Program-made: the position numbers and the translations under genes
Source of the DNA: Arthrobacter sp. CDRTa11
GTDB taxonomy: Bacteria; Actinomycetota; Actinomycetes; Actinomycetales; Micrococcaceae
Assembly (NCBI RefSeq): GCF_026427775.1
Contig: NZ_CP044532.1
Span: 1-64,000, forward strand
DNA length: 64,000 nt
Direction: 5' to 3'
Notes under the pieces: generated by a model
Database searches by the model: none
What the model saw: only the letters and a program-made list of their open reading frames with translations
Told to the model about the DNA's origin: nothing
Shown: piece after piece, positions 19,542 through 29,590 of the stretch
Position numbering within the stretch: the first letter of the stretch is position 1
Layout of the letters: every line of letters starts with the position of its first letter

Positions 19542-20330
19542 GTGGTATTGCAGGAAAAGGCGAGGCAGGCCGCTGTGCCGGCTCCCGGCGTCGTCCTTCT
19601 GCGCGGGACGGTCCAGGTGCTGGGTGAACTGCTCATCACCGCAGGCATCGTCCTGCTGCTCTTTGTGGCGTGGCAGCTGTGGTGGACAAACGTGGAATCG
19701 GACGCCAAGCAGAGCGAGGTCATCAAGGAGTTCGCCCAGGGCTTTGGCGGTGAGACACCGGCCGCACCGGCCTCCCCAGACCAAGGGGCAGCGCCGGTGG
19801 ACTACGGCGCTCCGGTGGTATCGGCGGCCCCGGGGCATGCTGGAACCATCGGCATCATCTACATCCCCCGGTTTGGCGAGAGCTACACCCGGCCCATCGT
19901 CCAAGGGACCACTGGCGACGTGCTGGACACACTGGGGCTGGGCCACTACAGCAATACAGCCATGCCGGGAGCCGTGGGAAACTTTGCGGTGGCTGGACAC
20001 CGCCAGACCCATGGCGCCGTTCTGGACAACATCCACACGCTGGTACCCGGGGACAGGATTTATGTCCAGACCAAGGACGGCTACTACGTCTATGTTTTCC
20101 GCAACAACCAGATAGTGCTGCCTTCCAGGACGGATGTACTGGAACCGGTGCCCACCCGGCCCGGTGTGGCCCCGACCGAAAGCTTCCTCACCATGACCAG
20201 CTGCAACCCGCGCTTTGGCTCGCAGGAACGCATTATTGCCTACGCACTGCTGGAGAGCTGGCGGCCTGCCTCTGCGGGTCCTCCAGCTGAGATCGCCGCG
20301 CAGGTGGCTGCCGCCATAGGGAAGGGCTGA
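19542..20330 (+). CDS. srtE: Class E sortase
   Basis: Membrane-anchored transpeptidase that attaches surface proteins to the wall, preferring LAXTG-type signals in characterised class E enzymes. The protein has 262 residues from GTG 19542, with a GGAGGAG ribosome site about six bases upstream. One transmembrane helix is at about 30-48. The catalytic triad is His153 (VAGHRQTHG), Cys221 (TMTSCNP) and Arg230 (GSQER). A Pro/Ala-rich linker (70-95) spaces the domain from the membrane. It is followed after three bases by a 56-residue membrane protein gene and then trpG/pabA, apparently one operon. No substrate with a sorting signal is encoded nearby. Confidence 0.9.
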   Translation: MVLQEKARQAAVPAPGVVLLRGTVQVLGELLITAGIVLLLFVAWQLWWTNVESDAKQSEVIKEFAQGFGGETPAAPASPDQGAAPVDYGAPVVSAAPGHAGTIGIIYIPRFGESYTRPIVQGTTGDVLDTLGLGHYSNTAMPGAVGNFAVAGHRQTHGAVLDNIHTLVPGDRIYVQTKDGYYVYVFRNNQIVLPSRTDVLEPVPTRPGVAPTESFLTMTSCNPRFGSQERIIAYALLESWRPASAGPPAEIAAQVAAAIGKG

Positions 20331-20333
20331 CCA

Positions 20334-20504
20334 ATGTACGCATGGATCTTCCGCCACCTCCCCGGACCCCTGTGGCTCCGGATCCTGACTTCGCTGGTCC
20401 TGATCTCCGTAGCCCTGGTTTTGATGGTCCAGTTCCTTTTCCCCTGGATGTCCCAATTCACCCAATTCACCGACTCAACGATTGGTTCACTAAGCCAGCC
20501 ATGA
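20334..20504 (+). CDS. 56-residue single-pass membrane protein
   Basis: No family name recognised. Starts ATG 20334 with MYAWIFRHLPGPLWLRIL and has one strong transmembrane helix (about residues 17-37) ending FPWM, then a polar tail rich in Ser, Thr and Gln. It begins three bases after the sortase stop and its TGA overlaps the trpG/pabA start as ATGA, so it is almost certainly translated. The pattern of an aromatic amphipathic N-terminus, R-H-L-P-G-P, a helix and F-P-W looks conserved-type rather than random. From its place it may assist sortase, but that is only inferred. Confidence 0.75.
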   Translation: MYAWIFRHLPGPLWLRILTSLVLISVALVLMVQFLFPWMSQFTQFTDSTIGSLSQP

Positions 20505-21142
20505 CCACAACCAAGATCCTGGTCGTAGACAACTACGACAGCTTTGTTTACACCCTGGTGGGTTACCTCCAGGAGCTCGGCGCCGAAACCACCGTGGTGC
20601 GCAATGACGATGTCACCCTGGCCGAAGCGATCGAGATGGCCGAAACCCGCGACGGCGTGCTCATCTCACCGGGCCCCGGCAACCCCGCTGAGGCCGGCGT
20701 CTGCATCGAGCTGATCAAATGGTGCGGCGGGAACATCAAACCGATGTTTGGCGTCTGCCTGGGGCACCAGGCATTGGCCGAAGCCTACGGCGGCAAGGTC
20801 ACCCATGCTCCGGAGCTGATGCATGGCAAGACGTCCCTTGTGGAGCACAACGGCACCAGCGTTTTTGTGGGGCTCCCCTCCCCCGTCACGGCCACCCGCT
20901 ACCACTCGCTCGCAGCGGTCCGGGAAACCATCCCCGACGTCCTGGAAATCACGGCGGAAACATCATCGGGAGTGGTGATGGGCCTCCAGCACCGTACGGC
21001 ACCGCTCTGCGGTGTGCAGTTCCACCCCGAGTCTGTGCTGACCGAGGGCGGCTATCAGATGCTGGGCAACTGGCTGGAGTCACTCGGCATGGCTGGAGCG
21101 GCGTCGCGGGCTGCGAAGCTGAGCCCGCTCATCCAGCACTGA
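20501..21142 (+). CDS. pabA: Glutamine amidotransferase of anthranilate / aminodeoxychorismate synthase
   Basis: Supplies ammonia from glutamine to the large subunit, for tryptophan (TrpG) or folate (PabA) synthesis. The 213-residue class I amidotransferase has nucleophile Cys86 in FGVCLGHQA and the His-Glu pair in QFHPESVL. It begins ILVVDNYDSFVYTLVGYL. ATG 20501 overlaps the preceding small ORF. In Mycobacterium tuberculosis the gene in this place is annotated trpG (Rv0013), while in others it is pabA. No large subunit is nearby, so it may serve both pathways. It converges with pknB 48 bases downstream. Confidence 0.93.
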   Translation: MTTTKILVVDNYDSFVYTLVGYLQELGAETTVVRNDDVTLAEAIEMAETRDGVLISPGPGNPAEAGVCIELIKWCGGNIKPMFGVCLGHQALAEAYGGKVTHAPELMHGKTSLVEHNGTSVFVGLPSPVTATRYHSLAAVRETIPDVLEITAETSSGVVMGLQHRTAPLCGVQFHPESVLTEGGYQMLGNWLESLGMAGAASRAAKLSPLIQH

Positions 21143-21190
21143 CGCCTGCATAACAGGACATTATTGACCCGTAAGCGGCGATTGCCTGCG

Positions 21191-23149
21191 TCACCCGCCG
21201 AGTAGTTCCTTTTTGGTGGCCGTGGGTGTGGGCGTCGGTGTGGGGGTCGCCGGCGGGGGCGGTGGCGCCTTGGCGACTACGAGGTTGATGACCTTGCCCT
21301 GAGGGACAGCGGTGTTGACGGCGTCGCTCTGATCCGTCACCCTCCCTGCCTCCACCTGGGAATTTTCGACTTCCGCGACGTTGGGAACCAGGCCGAGCTC
21401 CTTCAGGGCAGCCTCCGCTTCCGCCCGGGTCCGGCCACGGAGTTCAGGCATGGAGACCTTGCCGGTGGAAACAACAATCTCCACAGTGCTGCCGACGGCC
21501 ACCATCTGGCCAGGCGCCGGGCTGGTGGTGATCACCTTGCCCGCCGGCACGGTGGCGCTGTTCGCCTCTGTGGTGGAGGCGGCACCTACCAGGCCACCCT
21601 GCCGGAGGATGTCGCGGGCGGCAGCCTCGGTCTGGCCGGGGATGTTCTCAGGAATCTTCACAGCTGTGGGGCCGTCGGAGATGTTCAGAACCACTTCCGA
21701 GTTCGGGTCCAGCATGGTTCCAGCGGCCGGATCTGTGCCGATGGCTGTCCCCTTGGGCACGGTGTCGTGCTGGAGACGCTTGATCTGGGGGCGCAGGTTG
21801 TCGCCGTAGAGTTCCTGGAGGGCAGCAGATTCCGTCAGTGAGGCCACGGACGGGATCTCCACCTTGGGAGGGGCGGGAGGCGGCTGGTTCACAATGCTGT
21901 AGACCCAGAGTCCTCCCCCTGCCAGGACCAGCAGGGTGAAAATCACCAAGGTGGCGGTCCAGGCACGACGCCGGGACTTCTGCCGCGGAGTCCGCTCACG
22001 TTCCGCTGAGAAAGCCAAGGGCAGCGCATCCGCTTCGGAGGGCTGGTAGTCGTCGGCAGCAGTCCGGACAGCAGGGCTCTCCTCTGCCAGGGCATTGCTG
22101 CTGGCCCGCAGCCTGCCCGTGGGGGCATCGTCCAGGAAGCTGGCGCCGGTGTAAGCGAAAGCTTCCGTGGCCGGGGCGCGTTCGGGGGCGGGGACGTGGT
22201 CGTTGGGATCTGTGGGGGCTTCTGTCGCCGGAAGCTCGGGAACTGGAACCCCTGCCCGGGCCGCGCGGAGTGCACGCCGAAAAGCAGCGGCATCCTGGAA
22301 GCGATCGGCCCTGTTCTTCTGGAGGGCCTTGGCCAGGACAGAGTCCAGGGCCGCGGAAACCTCCGGATTCACGCTGCTGGCGGGCTCGGGAATCTCACGG
22401 ACGTGCTGGTAGGCGACGGACACGGGGCTGTCGCCGATAAAGGGCGGCCGGCCGGTGAGCATTTCGTAAAGCAGGCACGCCGCCGAGTAGAGGTCGCTGC
22501 GTGCGTCCACGGTTTCCCCGCGTGCCTGCTCCGGCGAAAGGTACTGGGCCGTTCCCACGACCGCCTGCGTCTGCGTCATGGTGGCAGAGGAGTCTGCGAT
22601 GGCCCGGGCAATCCCGAAGTCCATGACTTTGACGGAATTGGATCCGTCGCAGAACATCACGTTGGCCGGCTTGATGTCCCGGTGCACGATCCCGGCTTTG
22701 TGGCTGTACTCGAGCGCGGACAGCACCCCGAGGCAGTAGTCAATGGCCTGATCGATGCTCACTTCCCTGGCCCGGATCAGGTCCCGGAGAGTCTGGCCCT
22801 CGACGAACTCCATGACAATGTAGGGAACCCTGACATTGTCCTCAGAGCCGTCAGGAACCGTGTGTTCGCCGGTGTCGTAGATGGCAACGATCGATGGATG
22901 GTTGAGCGCCGCAACCGACTGCGCCTCACGTTTGAAACGGGCCTGGAACTGCGGATCACGGGCCATGTCCGGGCGCAGTAACTTGATCGCGACTGTCCTG
23001 CCCAGACGGGTGTCCACTCCCCGGTGAACGTCCGCCATGCCCCCACGGCCAAGGAGTCCACCCAGCTCATAGCGGCCGTTCAGGACACGCTGATGGTCCA
23101 CCTGGAGGCTGTCCTCCCGGTGTGATGGGGTACGAGGCGAGTCAGTCAC
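21191..23149 (-). CDS. pknB: Serine/threonine protein kinase PknB with PASTA repeats
   Basis: Membrane sensor kinase that responds to cell-wall fragments and controls growth and division. The 652-residue protein has kinase motifs GRGGMADV (35-42), Lys56, HRDIKPAN (156-163) and DFG (177-179). The activation loop has Thr residues in SSATMTQTQAVVGT. A Pro/Ala-rich juxtamembrane stretch precedes one transmembrane helix (about 405-428). Outside are three PASTA domains (about 433-635), compared with four in the mycobacterial enzyme, and a Pro/Thr tail. It is the last gene of the fhaA-fhaB-pstP-rodA-pbpA-pknA-pknB operon, 15 bases after pknA. Confidence 0.95.
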   Translation of the reverse strand: MTDSPRTPSHREDSLQVDHQRVLNGRYELGGLLGRGGMADVHRGVDTRLGRTVAIKLLRPDMARDPQFQARFKREAQSVAALNHPSIVAIYDTGEHTVPDGSEDNVRVPYIVMEFVEGQTLRDLIRAREVSIDQAIDYCLGVLSALEYSHKAGIVHRDIKPANVMFCDGSNSVKVMDFGIARAIADSSATMTQTQAVVGTAQYLSPEQARGETVDARSDLYSAACLLYEMLTGRPPFIGDSPVSVAYQHVREIPEPASSVNPEVSAALDSVLAKALQKNRADRFQDAAAFRRALRAARAGVPVPELPATEAPTDPNDHVPAPERAPATEAFAYTGASFLDDAPTGRLRASSNALAEESPAVRTAADDYQPSEADALPLAFSAERERTPRQKSRRRAWTATLVIFTLLVLAGGGLWVYSIVNQPPPAPPKVEIPSVASLTESAALQELYGDNLRPQIKRLQHDTVPKGTAIGTDPAAGTMLDPNSEVVLNISDGPTAVKIPENIPGQTEAAARDILRQGGLVGAASTTEANSATVPAGKVITTSPAPGQMVAVGSTVEIVVSTGKVSMPELRGRTRAEAEAALKELGLVPNVAEVENSQVEAGRVTDQSDAVNTAVPQGKVINLVVAKAPPPPPATPTPTPTPTATKKELLGG

Positions 23150-23164
23150 TGGCAGTCCCGGTGG

Positions 23165-24889
23165 TTACGGCTTGCAGGTGGGAGGCACACCCGGCAGTTG
23201 GCCGGTGGTGCAGTCGGGAAGGGGGTCTGTGCCTGACGTGGCTGCCGGGCTGGACGGTGAGGCCGGCGGCGTCGAGGGGGGCGGCGGTGCCGGGAGGGGA
23301 ACAGCGTAGATAACTGTCACCAGCGTACCCTTCGGGACCGTACCGGTCGGGTTGACCTGGAGCACGGTGCCGGCCGTGTCCGCGCTCTGCTGCGGCAGAA
23401 CCGTGACCGACAGGCCAAGCTGCTCCAGGGCAGACTGGACCTGGCGATAGTCCTTACCCAAATACGCCGTGGAAATGATGTTGACCGTCTCCGGCGTGGG
23501 CGTCGGAGTTGGCGTGGATGCCGGTGTGCTCCGGGTGGCGGTGGGCGACGCTGACGTGGTGGTGGGGCTGGCTTTGGTGGAGGCTGGGCTGCTGGCCGCC
23601 GAACTGGTGGTTTCGGTTGAGGGGAAGAGGATTCCCTGCTGGGAGAGGAAGAAGCCCACCAAGGCAAACAGCACCAGCAGGATCAGGGCGATAAGTGGCC
23701 AGGTCCAGGGGCTGCGGCCGCGGCGCTCCGGCTCATCGGCAGGTTCGTCGTCGTATATTTCCTCTTCCTGGTCCCACGTGCGCTCGGCAGCCAATGCGTC
23801 AGCACGGGAAAGTGTGCTCCCCATACCGGTCCCTGGGCCGGAACCGCCGCCGTCGGCGTTCGCCGCGGCCGCCCCGGCGGCGAGGCCCGCTCCAGCACCC
23901 GCAGCTCCGGCGCCCAGCAGGGGCAGGGCGGAGGTCGACGTCGTCGAAGTGTCCTTCTGCCCGCTGATAACGCCCGTGGGCGCGGTGGCAACATCCACCG
24001 GAGCCGTGATGGGTCCGGTGGCTGCATCGAAGAGCAGCATGCCGGGCACTGCCGCGTGGGCAGCGTTGATGTCTCCGCGGCGGATGGCTTCCGCGGCCTC
24101 TGCCAGCTTGATGGCATTGGCAGGGCGGTTCTTCGGATCCTTCGCCAGCATGGACATCAGGAGGGCGCGGATCGGCTTGGGCAGTGTTTCCGGCAGTGGT
24201 GGCGGAGCGTCGTTCACCTGGGCAAGCGCAATGGCGATCTGCGACTCGCCGGAGAACGGCCGGCGTCCGCTGAGGCACTCGTACCCGATCACGCCAAGGG
24301 AGTAGATGTCCGAGGCTCCGGTGGCGGTCTGCCCTGTGGCCTGTTCCGGTGCGAGGTACTGGGCGGTGCCCATTACCTGTCCGGTCTGCGTGAGCGGAAC
24401 CTGGTCGGCCAGGCGCGCAATGCCGAAGTCGGTCACCTTGACGCGGCCGTCGGGCATGATCAGCAGGTTGCCCGGCTTGATGTCGCGGTGCACCAGGCCC
24501 TGGGCGTGGGCGATGGACAGGGCGCGGGCGGTCTGGGCAATCATGGACAGCGTGCGGTCCGGTGACAGCACCCGCTCATGTTCAATGATGCTGCTCAGCG
24601 GCTGGCCTGGAACCAGTTCCATCACCAGGTAGGCGGAGCCTTCTTCCTCGCCGTAGTCGAAAACGTTGGCGATGCCCTCGTGGTTCAGGAGCGCAGTGTG
24701 GCGTGCCTCGGCGCGGAACCGCTGGAGGAATCCGGGGTCGCCGGTGTACTCCTCCTTCAGCACCTTGATGGCGACTATCCGGCCCAGGATGAGGTCCTTG
24801 GCCCTCCAGACCTCGCCCATGCCGCCGATCGCAATCCGGGTGGTCAGCTGGAATCTGCCGCCGAGGGTGATTCCCGTTGTAGGCCTCAC
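23165..24889 (-). CDS. pknA: Serine/threonine protein kinase, PknA-like, with C-terminal PASTA domain
   Basis: Essential-type kinase regulating cell shape and division. The 574-residue protein has glycine-rich loop IGGMGEVW (21-28), Lys42, HRDIKPGN (134-141) and DFG (154-156), with activation-loop Thr in [12 protein letters not shown] long Ala/Gly/Thr-rich juxtamembrane region is followed by one transmembrane helix (about 396-416), a Ser/Thr/Pro-rich stalk (about 425-468) and a single PASTA-like domain (about 470-535), then a Pro/Ser tail with two Cys that may form a disulfide. Mycobacterial PknA lacks an outer PASTA domain, so this version may sense ligand directly. The start overlaps the pbpA stop by 4 bases. 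Confidence 0.92.
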   Translation of the reverse strand: MRPTTGITLGGRFQLTTRIAIGGMGEVWRAKDLILGRIVAIKVLKEEYTGDPGFLQRFRAEARHTALLNHEGIANVFDYGEEEGSAYLVMELVPGQPLSSIIEHERVLSPDRTLSMIAQTARALSIAHAQGLVHRDIKPGNLLIMPDGRVKVTDFGIARLADQVPLTQTGQVMGTAQYLAPEQATGQTATGASDIYSLGVIGYECLSGRRPFSGESQIAIALAQVNDAPPPLPETLPKPIRALLMSMLAKDPKNRPANAIKLAEAAEAIRRGDINAAHAAVPGMLLFDAATGPITAPVDVATAPTGVISGQKDTSTTSTSALPLLGAGAAGAGAGLAAGAAAANADGGGSGPGTGMGSTLSRADALAAERTWDQEEEIYDDEPADEPERRGRSPWTWPLIALILLVLFALVGFFLSQQGILFPSTETTSSAASSPASTKASPTTTSASPTATRSTPASTPTPTPTPETVNIISTAYLGKDYRQVQSALEQLGLSVTVLPQQSADTAGTVLQVNPTGTVPKGTLVTVIYAVPLPAPPPPSTPPASPSSPAATSGTDPLPDCTTGQLPGVPPTCKP

Positions 24890-26343
24890 TTATTCAACAC
24901 CGCCTCAAAAATCTTCTTCGCGTTAGGACTGGTTAGCTGTGCGCCGGTGGTGATGTCTACGCCCTCCATGACGATGGTGACACCCACCTGCGGGTTGTTT
25001 GCCGGGGCGAACCCGGTAAACCAAGAGTTGTTCAGGCCGTTGCCGAGCTCCGCCGTGCCGGTCTTGCCAGCTACCTGGACACCCTGGACGCCGGCGTTGC
25101 GGGCAATGCCGTCGGTCACCGCGCTGGTCATCCACTGGGTGATCTGCTGGGCGATTTCCGGTGTGGTGGAGGTGCGCAGGATCTTCGGCTGAGGCTCGTC
25201 AACTACCCGAAGGTCAGGCGAACGGACGGTCTTGACGAGGTTGGGGCTCATCTGAACACCGCCGTTGGCGATGGCCGCCGTCATCAGGGCAACCTGCAGC
25301 GGAGTGGCGCGGACATCCTTCTGGCCGATCGCCGACTGCGCCAGTCCCGGGCCGTCCAGGCTGTCAGGGAAGCCGTTGCCCGGCGCGTAGTTAAGCTTCA
25401 GCTGGTCGCCAAGATCCGCGCCGAATCCGAACTTTTCAGCCTGCTGCGCAATGGCATCCCGTCCCAGGTCCAGGGCAATGCTGGCGAACGGAGTGTTGCA
25501 GGACTGCTGCAGGGCGAAGGCGAACGAAGCCGTGTCGCGGGTGTAGCAGTTGCCGCCCGCATAGTTGGGCAGCTTGTACTGGATCCCCTCGAACGGCATT
25601 TCCGCGGGATTGGGCAACACGCTGTCCTTGTTGTATTTGCCGGAATTGAGCGCGGCCGCAGTATCCACGAGCTTGTAGACGGACCCGGGCGCCAGCAGGT
25701 TGCCCGTGGGCCCGCTGACGTTCTGGTTCAGGTTGATGCCGGGGACCTTAAGCAGCTCGTTGATGTTTGCTGCTTCTGCCGCCGGATCCTGGGTGGCGAT
25801 GAGGTTGGGATTGTAGGAAGGCTTGGACACCATGGCCAGGATGGCGCCTGTCCTGGGGTTGGTCACCACAATGGACCCGCGCTGGCCATCCGGGATCAGG
25901 CTGTAGGCGAGCTGCTGGAGTTCTGGATCAATGGTGAGTTCCACCGAGGCACCCTTGGGCTGGTTGCCCAGGAACAGCTGGCCGATCCGGTCCAGGAACA
26001 GCTGGTCCGAGCTGCCCGCAAGCTGCTCGCCCATGGTCTGCTCCAGCCCCGTCGCACCATAATTTTGCGAGAAGTAGCCGGTGATCCCGGCGTACAGCTC
26101 CGGCTGCGTGTAGGTCCGCTGGAACTTGCACTGTTCAGAACCTTCCACGGACTCCGCCACAGGAGTTCCGCCAACGATGATGGCTCCGCGGTCGTTGCAG
26201 TAGTTCTGGAGGATGGCACGCTTGTTCCAGGCGTTGTCCTTGAGTTCATCGGCCCCTACAACCTGGACATAGCTCAGGGCGCCGAAGATCAGGGCGAACA
26301 TGGCGACAGCAGCCACCCACGAGTTCCTTATTGCCTGGTTCAC
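24886..26343 (-). CDS. pbpA: Class B penicillin-binding protein (PbpA-type transpeptidase)
   Basis: Cross-links peptidoglycan peptides, probably with the SEDS glycosyltransferase encoded just upstream. The 485-residue protein has an N-terminal membrane anchor (about 9-29), a dimerisation region, then transpeptidase motifs: S221-x-x-K224 (PGSVYK), S281-C-N283 (QQSCN) and KTGT in GKTGTAELG. The segment WFTGFAP downstream is typical of class B. Its ends overlap the neighbours by 4 bases on both sides, indicating strong translational coupling within the operon. In Mycobacterium PbpA is needed for septation and is a PknB target; the same role is inferred. Confidence 0.95.
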   Translation of the reverse strand: MNQAIRNSWVAAVAMFALIFGALSYVQVVGADELKDNAWNKRAILQNYCNDRGAIIVGGTPVAESVEGSEQCKFQRTYTQPELYAGITGYFSQNYGATGLEQTMGEQLAGSSDQLFLDRIGQLFLGNQPKGASVELTIDPELQQLAYSLIPDGQRGSIVVTNPRTGAILAMVSKPSYNPNLIATQDPAAEAANINELLKVPGINLNQNVSGPTGNLLAPGSVYKLVDTAAALNSGKYNKDSVLPNPAEMPFEGIQYKLPNYAGGNCYTRDTASFAFALQQSCNTPFASIALDLGRDAIAQQAEKFGFGADLGDQLKLNYAPGNGFPDSLDGPGLAQSAIGQKDVRATPLQVALMTAAIANGGVQMSPNLVKTVRSPDLRVVDEPQPKILRTSTTPEIAQQITQWMTSAVTDGIARNAGVQGVQVAGKTGTAELGNGLNNSWFTGFAPANNPQVGVTIVMEGVDITTGAQLTSPNAKKIFEAVLNK

Positions 26344-27737
26344 AGCGGCTTCACCGCCTCGGTAGGAGTGTCAATGCCTGCGGCTTCAGCCACCTGGGCC
26401 GGCGCCAGCGGCGTGGTGTCCACCGGGCCACGCGCAGCATGCGAAATCATCAGCAGCAGGCCAACGATGATCCAGTTGGCGAGCAGGGAGGAACCACCGG
26501 CGGCGAGGAAGGGGGTGGTCAGGCCCGTGAGCGGGATGAGGCGGGTGACGCCGCCGATGACAACGAAGCACTGCAGGGCAATGGCGAAGGACAGTCCGCA
26601 GGCCAGCAGTTTGCCGAAGGCGTCCCGCGTCCCCAGGGCCGCCCGGAAGCCGCGCGTGAACAGCAGCAGGAACATCATGACGATGGCGAACAGGCCAATC
26701 AGCCCCAGCTCTTCACCGAAGGAGGCGATGATCATGTCGCTGTTGGAGAAGGGCACGAGGTTGGGTCGGCCCTGGCCAAGGCCTGTTCCCACCAGTCCGC
26801 CGTTGGCCATCCCGAACAGCCCTTCCACAATTTGGAAGCTGCCGCCGTACTGGCGTCCGTAGACCTCATCGGTAAAGGCGTTCAGCCAGCCGTCGATACG
26901 CAGCCCCACATGGGAGAACACCCTGGAGGCAACGAAGCCGCCGCCGAGCAGGAGGCCCACGCCGATCACAACCCAGCTGATCCGGCTCGTGGCCACGTAA
27001 ATCATGACGATGAAGAGGCCGAAGAACAGGACTGAGGATCCGAGGTCACGCTGGAAGATCAGCACACCGATGCTGACCAGCCAGGCGGTGATCATGGGGC
27101 CCATGTCCTTGAAGCGGGGGAACTGGAGAGGGCCGATTTTGCGGCCGGCCAGCAGGATCAGGTCCCGGTTCGAGGAAAGATACCCGGCGAAGAATATGGC
27201 GAGCGTGATCTTGGCTACCTCGCCCGGCTGGAACGTCATGGGGCCAAGCCGGATCCATACGCGGGCGCCCAGGATTTCGCCGGCGGAGATGCCGGGGATA
27301 AGGGGCAGGATGAGAAGAAATGCACTGACGGCAAGGGAAATGTAAGTGAAGCGGCGCAGGATGCGGTGGTCCTTGAGGAACCAGATCACAGCGATGGCGA
27401 CGGCCATGGCGATCAGGGTCCAGCGCAGCTGATTGTTCCCGGTGTCGTCGCCGGGCGCGTCGAGCCGGTGGATCATGGCCAGGCCCAGTCCGTTCAGCGC
27501 CACCACCAGTGGAAGTATTACCGGATCAGCATATTTGGCCCGGATGCGCAGCACGGCGTGAAAGGCGAGGGCGGCGACGGCCAGCAGGCTGGACTGGAAC
27601 CAGAAGTCCGAATCAAAAGCCTTTTCCTGGTCCACTCCCACCAGCATGTTGGCGCCGATGCCGACCGCCAGCGCCAGCAGGAGCAGCAGCAACTCGGTGT
27701 TGCGCCGCGGTTTAAGGATGGTACTGAGCTGGCTCAT
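26340..27737 (-). CDS. rodA: SEDS-family peptidoglycan glycosyltransferase (RodA/FtsW)
   Basis: Polymerises lipid II into glycan strands in partnership with PbpA. The 465-residue protein has about 12 transmembrane helices. SEDS signatures include ARVWIRLGPMTFQPGEVAKI and QRDLGSSVLFFGLF, the latter with the essential aspartate, then FSNSDMIIASFGEELGLIG and PLTGLTTPFLAAGGSS. MSQLST at 27737 is chosen because its ATG overlaps the pstP stop as ATGA. A longer frame to 27914 only reads antisense-like, low-complexity sequence. By operon position it is the RodA paralogue rather than the dcw-cluster FtsW. Confidence 0.95.
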   Translation of the reverse strand: MSQLSTILKPRRNTELLLLLLALAVGIGANMLVGVDQEKAFDSDFWFQSSLLAVAALAFHAVLRIRAKYADPVILPLVVALNGLGLAMIHRLDAPGDDTGNNQLRWTLIAMAVAIAVIWFLKDHRILRRFTYISLAVSAFLLILPLIPGISAGEILGARVWIRLGPMTFQPGEVAKITLAIFFAGYLSSNRDLILLAGRKIGPLQFPRFKDMGPMITAWLVSIGVLIFQRDLGSSVLFFGLFIVMIYVATSRISWVVIGVGLLLGGGFVASRVFSHVGLRIDGWLNAFTDEVYGRQYGGSFQIVEGLFGMANGGLVGTGLGQGRPNLVPFSNSDMIIASFGEELGLIGLFAIVMMFLLLFTRGFRAALGTRDAFGKLLACGLSFAIALQCFVVIGGVTRLIPLTGLTTPFLAAGGSSLLANWIIVGLLLMISHAARGPVDTTPLAPAQVAEAAGIDTPTEAVKPL

Positions 27738-29587
27738 TGGCCCCCCTCGCAGATGGCAGTGGGACTGGAAGTAGCTGTTGGCGCGGGCGTCACAGGCGGA
27801 GCCGCCGGATCCGGCGCTACTGGAGCCGGCGTTGCGGCCGGCGCGGCGGGATCGGCCGGCGGCGCTGTGGCGGCAGCCGTGGTGGTTCCGGGAGTCGGAG
27901 ACGGCGTCACGCACTCATCAGCCGGGGACGTTGTTCCGGTGAGTTCAAGGTTCTTGACGATCCGTTGGGCATCGTAAAGGTCGCGGGCGGGGACGGTCTG
28001 GCGGACACGCTGCTGCGAAAACTGGGGAAGCGAATCCATCCGGATCTCCGTTTCAGCTTCCAGGGTGGAGAGCTGGATGGGCCCCAAGCGCTGGGATACA
28101 CCGTTGTAGATGGCAACCTTGGAATTGTATTCGCCCACGTAATAGCGCGTTTGGGTCCAGGCGTATCCCAGCCAGAGCCCGACTGTCAGGGCAATCACCA
28201 CAGCGGCGGCGATGGACAGGGTCACCCACCTGCGGGGCCGGGGCTGTCCGAGGAACTCCTCGTAGTCTCCGGCCGGCTGCTCGGCTTTGTGGGTGAGGAC
28301 AGTGGCGGCGCGTCGGGCAACGGCGCGGCCGGCGATGGTTGGAATGGAGCCTGACTCCGCAGCCGAGGCCGCCGCTCCCACGAGTTCGTGTGGCCGCGAA
28401 GCCAGCTCTTCCTTCAGGACTTCGGCGGTGAGGTGCTCGCCCAGTTGCGGGTCCGTGGAGGAGGCTTGGTCTTCGGTGCCGGTGTCCTCTGGTGTGCCGC
28501 CATCCGAGCCGGCGGAAACCGCCGCGGGACCGCCGGATGCAGCTTCCGCGGCATCTGCGGGAGGAACTGCCCGGGTGGAACCGGCGCCTCCTGCTGCGCT
28601 GGTCTGTGAACCGGTCTGTGCGCCCTCAGCTGATTCCCCGGAAGTAGAGCCCTTGGCCGGCCCGGCCGCTCCTGGCGACGGGAGGGCCGGGGCTGCCTCA
28701 TGCGGCCCTGAACCGGATTTACCGGCGGGACCTGGTGCCGCAATGTTGGATGATCCGGCGGCTCCGGCTGCCACCGCGGGAGGGACGAGGTCGACGGCGG
28801 CAGTGTTGACGTCGTCGGGCGTTTCCTCGGCGATCTCCACCATCACCACGGTGACATTGTCCGGCGAGCCGGCCTCGAGGGTCAGGTCAACAAGGGTCTC
28901 GACGCACTCGCGCAGATCCTTTGTCTCGCGGACTGTCCGCTCCACCACATGGCCGGCAACGTAGTTCAGTCCGTCGGAACAGAGCAGCCAGCGTTCGCCG
29001 GGTCTGACGTCCAGGACGGCGAGGTCCAGCTCGGGGCTTGCATCCACATCTCCCAGGACGCGCATCAGGACGTTCTTGTGCGGGTGGGTTTCAGCCTCTT
29101 CGGGGCGGAGCCTGCCTTCATCGATCAGGCGCTGGACAAACGTATGGTCCACGCTGACTTGTTCAAAGATGCCATCGCGCAGGCGGTAGGCGCGGGAGTC
29201 ACCGATGTGGGCGAAGTGCAGCTTGCCCTCAGCCAGGAGCAAGGCGGTGACTGTGGTCCCCATGCCGGCGAGCTTCGGATTGATGTGCACCAGTTCGGAC
29301 AGCAGCGAGTTTGCTGTCTGGATCTCGTCCGCCAGGACAGTGGCGGCGTCGCCGTCGTAATCCCCGTGGTCAAGGTGCAGCATGTCCAGGACGGTGGCCG
29401 CCGAAGCAACATCGCCGCCTGCGTGCCCGCCCATGCCGTCCGCCACGACCGCCAGGTGGCGTCCCACGTAGGCGGAGTCGTCATTCTTGGCGCGGATGCG
29501 GCCCACATCCGAGCGCGCTGCGTAGCGCATGATGAGGGGCCGCTGCACGGGCTTGGCCTCGTGTGCGGAAATGTCAGGGGCGGCCAT
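27734..29587 (-). CDS. pstP: PP2C-family serine/threonine phosphatase PstP
   Basis: Removes phosphate from PknA/PknB and their targets. The 617-residue protein has the metal-dependent PP2C domain (about 15-250) with SDVGRIRAKNDD, VVADGMGGHAGGD, and GDSRAYRL, and the later aspartate motif GSPDNVTVVMV. A very long Ala/Gly/Ser/Pro linker (about 255-440) precedes one transmembrane helix (about 460-482), then an extracellular domain (about 485-560) and a Pro/Ala/Thr tail. The linker is much longer than in mycobacterial PstP (about 514 residues total). The stop overlaps rodA. fhaB ends three bases upstream. Confidence 0.95.
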   Translation of the reverse strand: MAAPDISAHEAKPVQRPLIMRYAARSDVGRIRAKNDDSAYVGRHLAVVADGMGGHAGGDVASAATVLDMLHLDHGDYDGDAATVLADEIQTANSLLSELVHINPKLAGMGTTVTALLLAEGKLHFAHIGDSRAYRLRDGIFEQVSVDHTFVQRLIDEGRLRPEEAETHPHKNVLMRVLGDVDASPELDLAVLDVRPGERWLLCSDGLNYVAGHVVERTVRETKDLRECVETLVDLTLEAGSPDNVTVVMVEIAEETPDDVNTAAVDLVPPAVAAGAAGSSNIAAPGPAGKSGSGPHEAAPALPSPGAAGPAKGSTSGESAEGAQTGSQTSAAGGAGSTRAVPPADAAEAASGGPAAVSAGSDGGTPEDTGTEDQASSTDPQLGEHLTAEVLKEELASRPHELVGAAASAAESGSIPTIAGRAVARRAATVLTHKAEQPAGDYEEFLGQPRPRRWVTLSIAAAVVIALTVGLWLGYAWTQTRYYVGEYNSKVAIYNGVSQRLGPIQLSTLEAETEIRMDSLPQFSQQRVRQTVPARDLYDAQRIVKNLELTGTTSPADECVTPSPTPGTTTAAATAPPADPAAPAATPAPVAPDPAAPPVTPAPTATSSPTAICEGGQ

Positions 29588-29590
29588 GGC

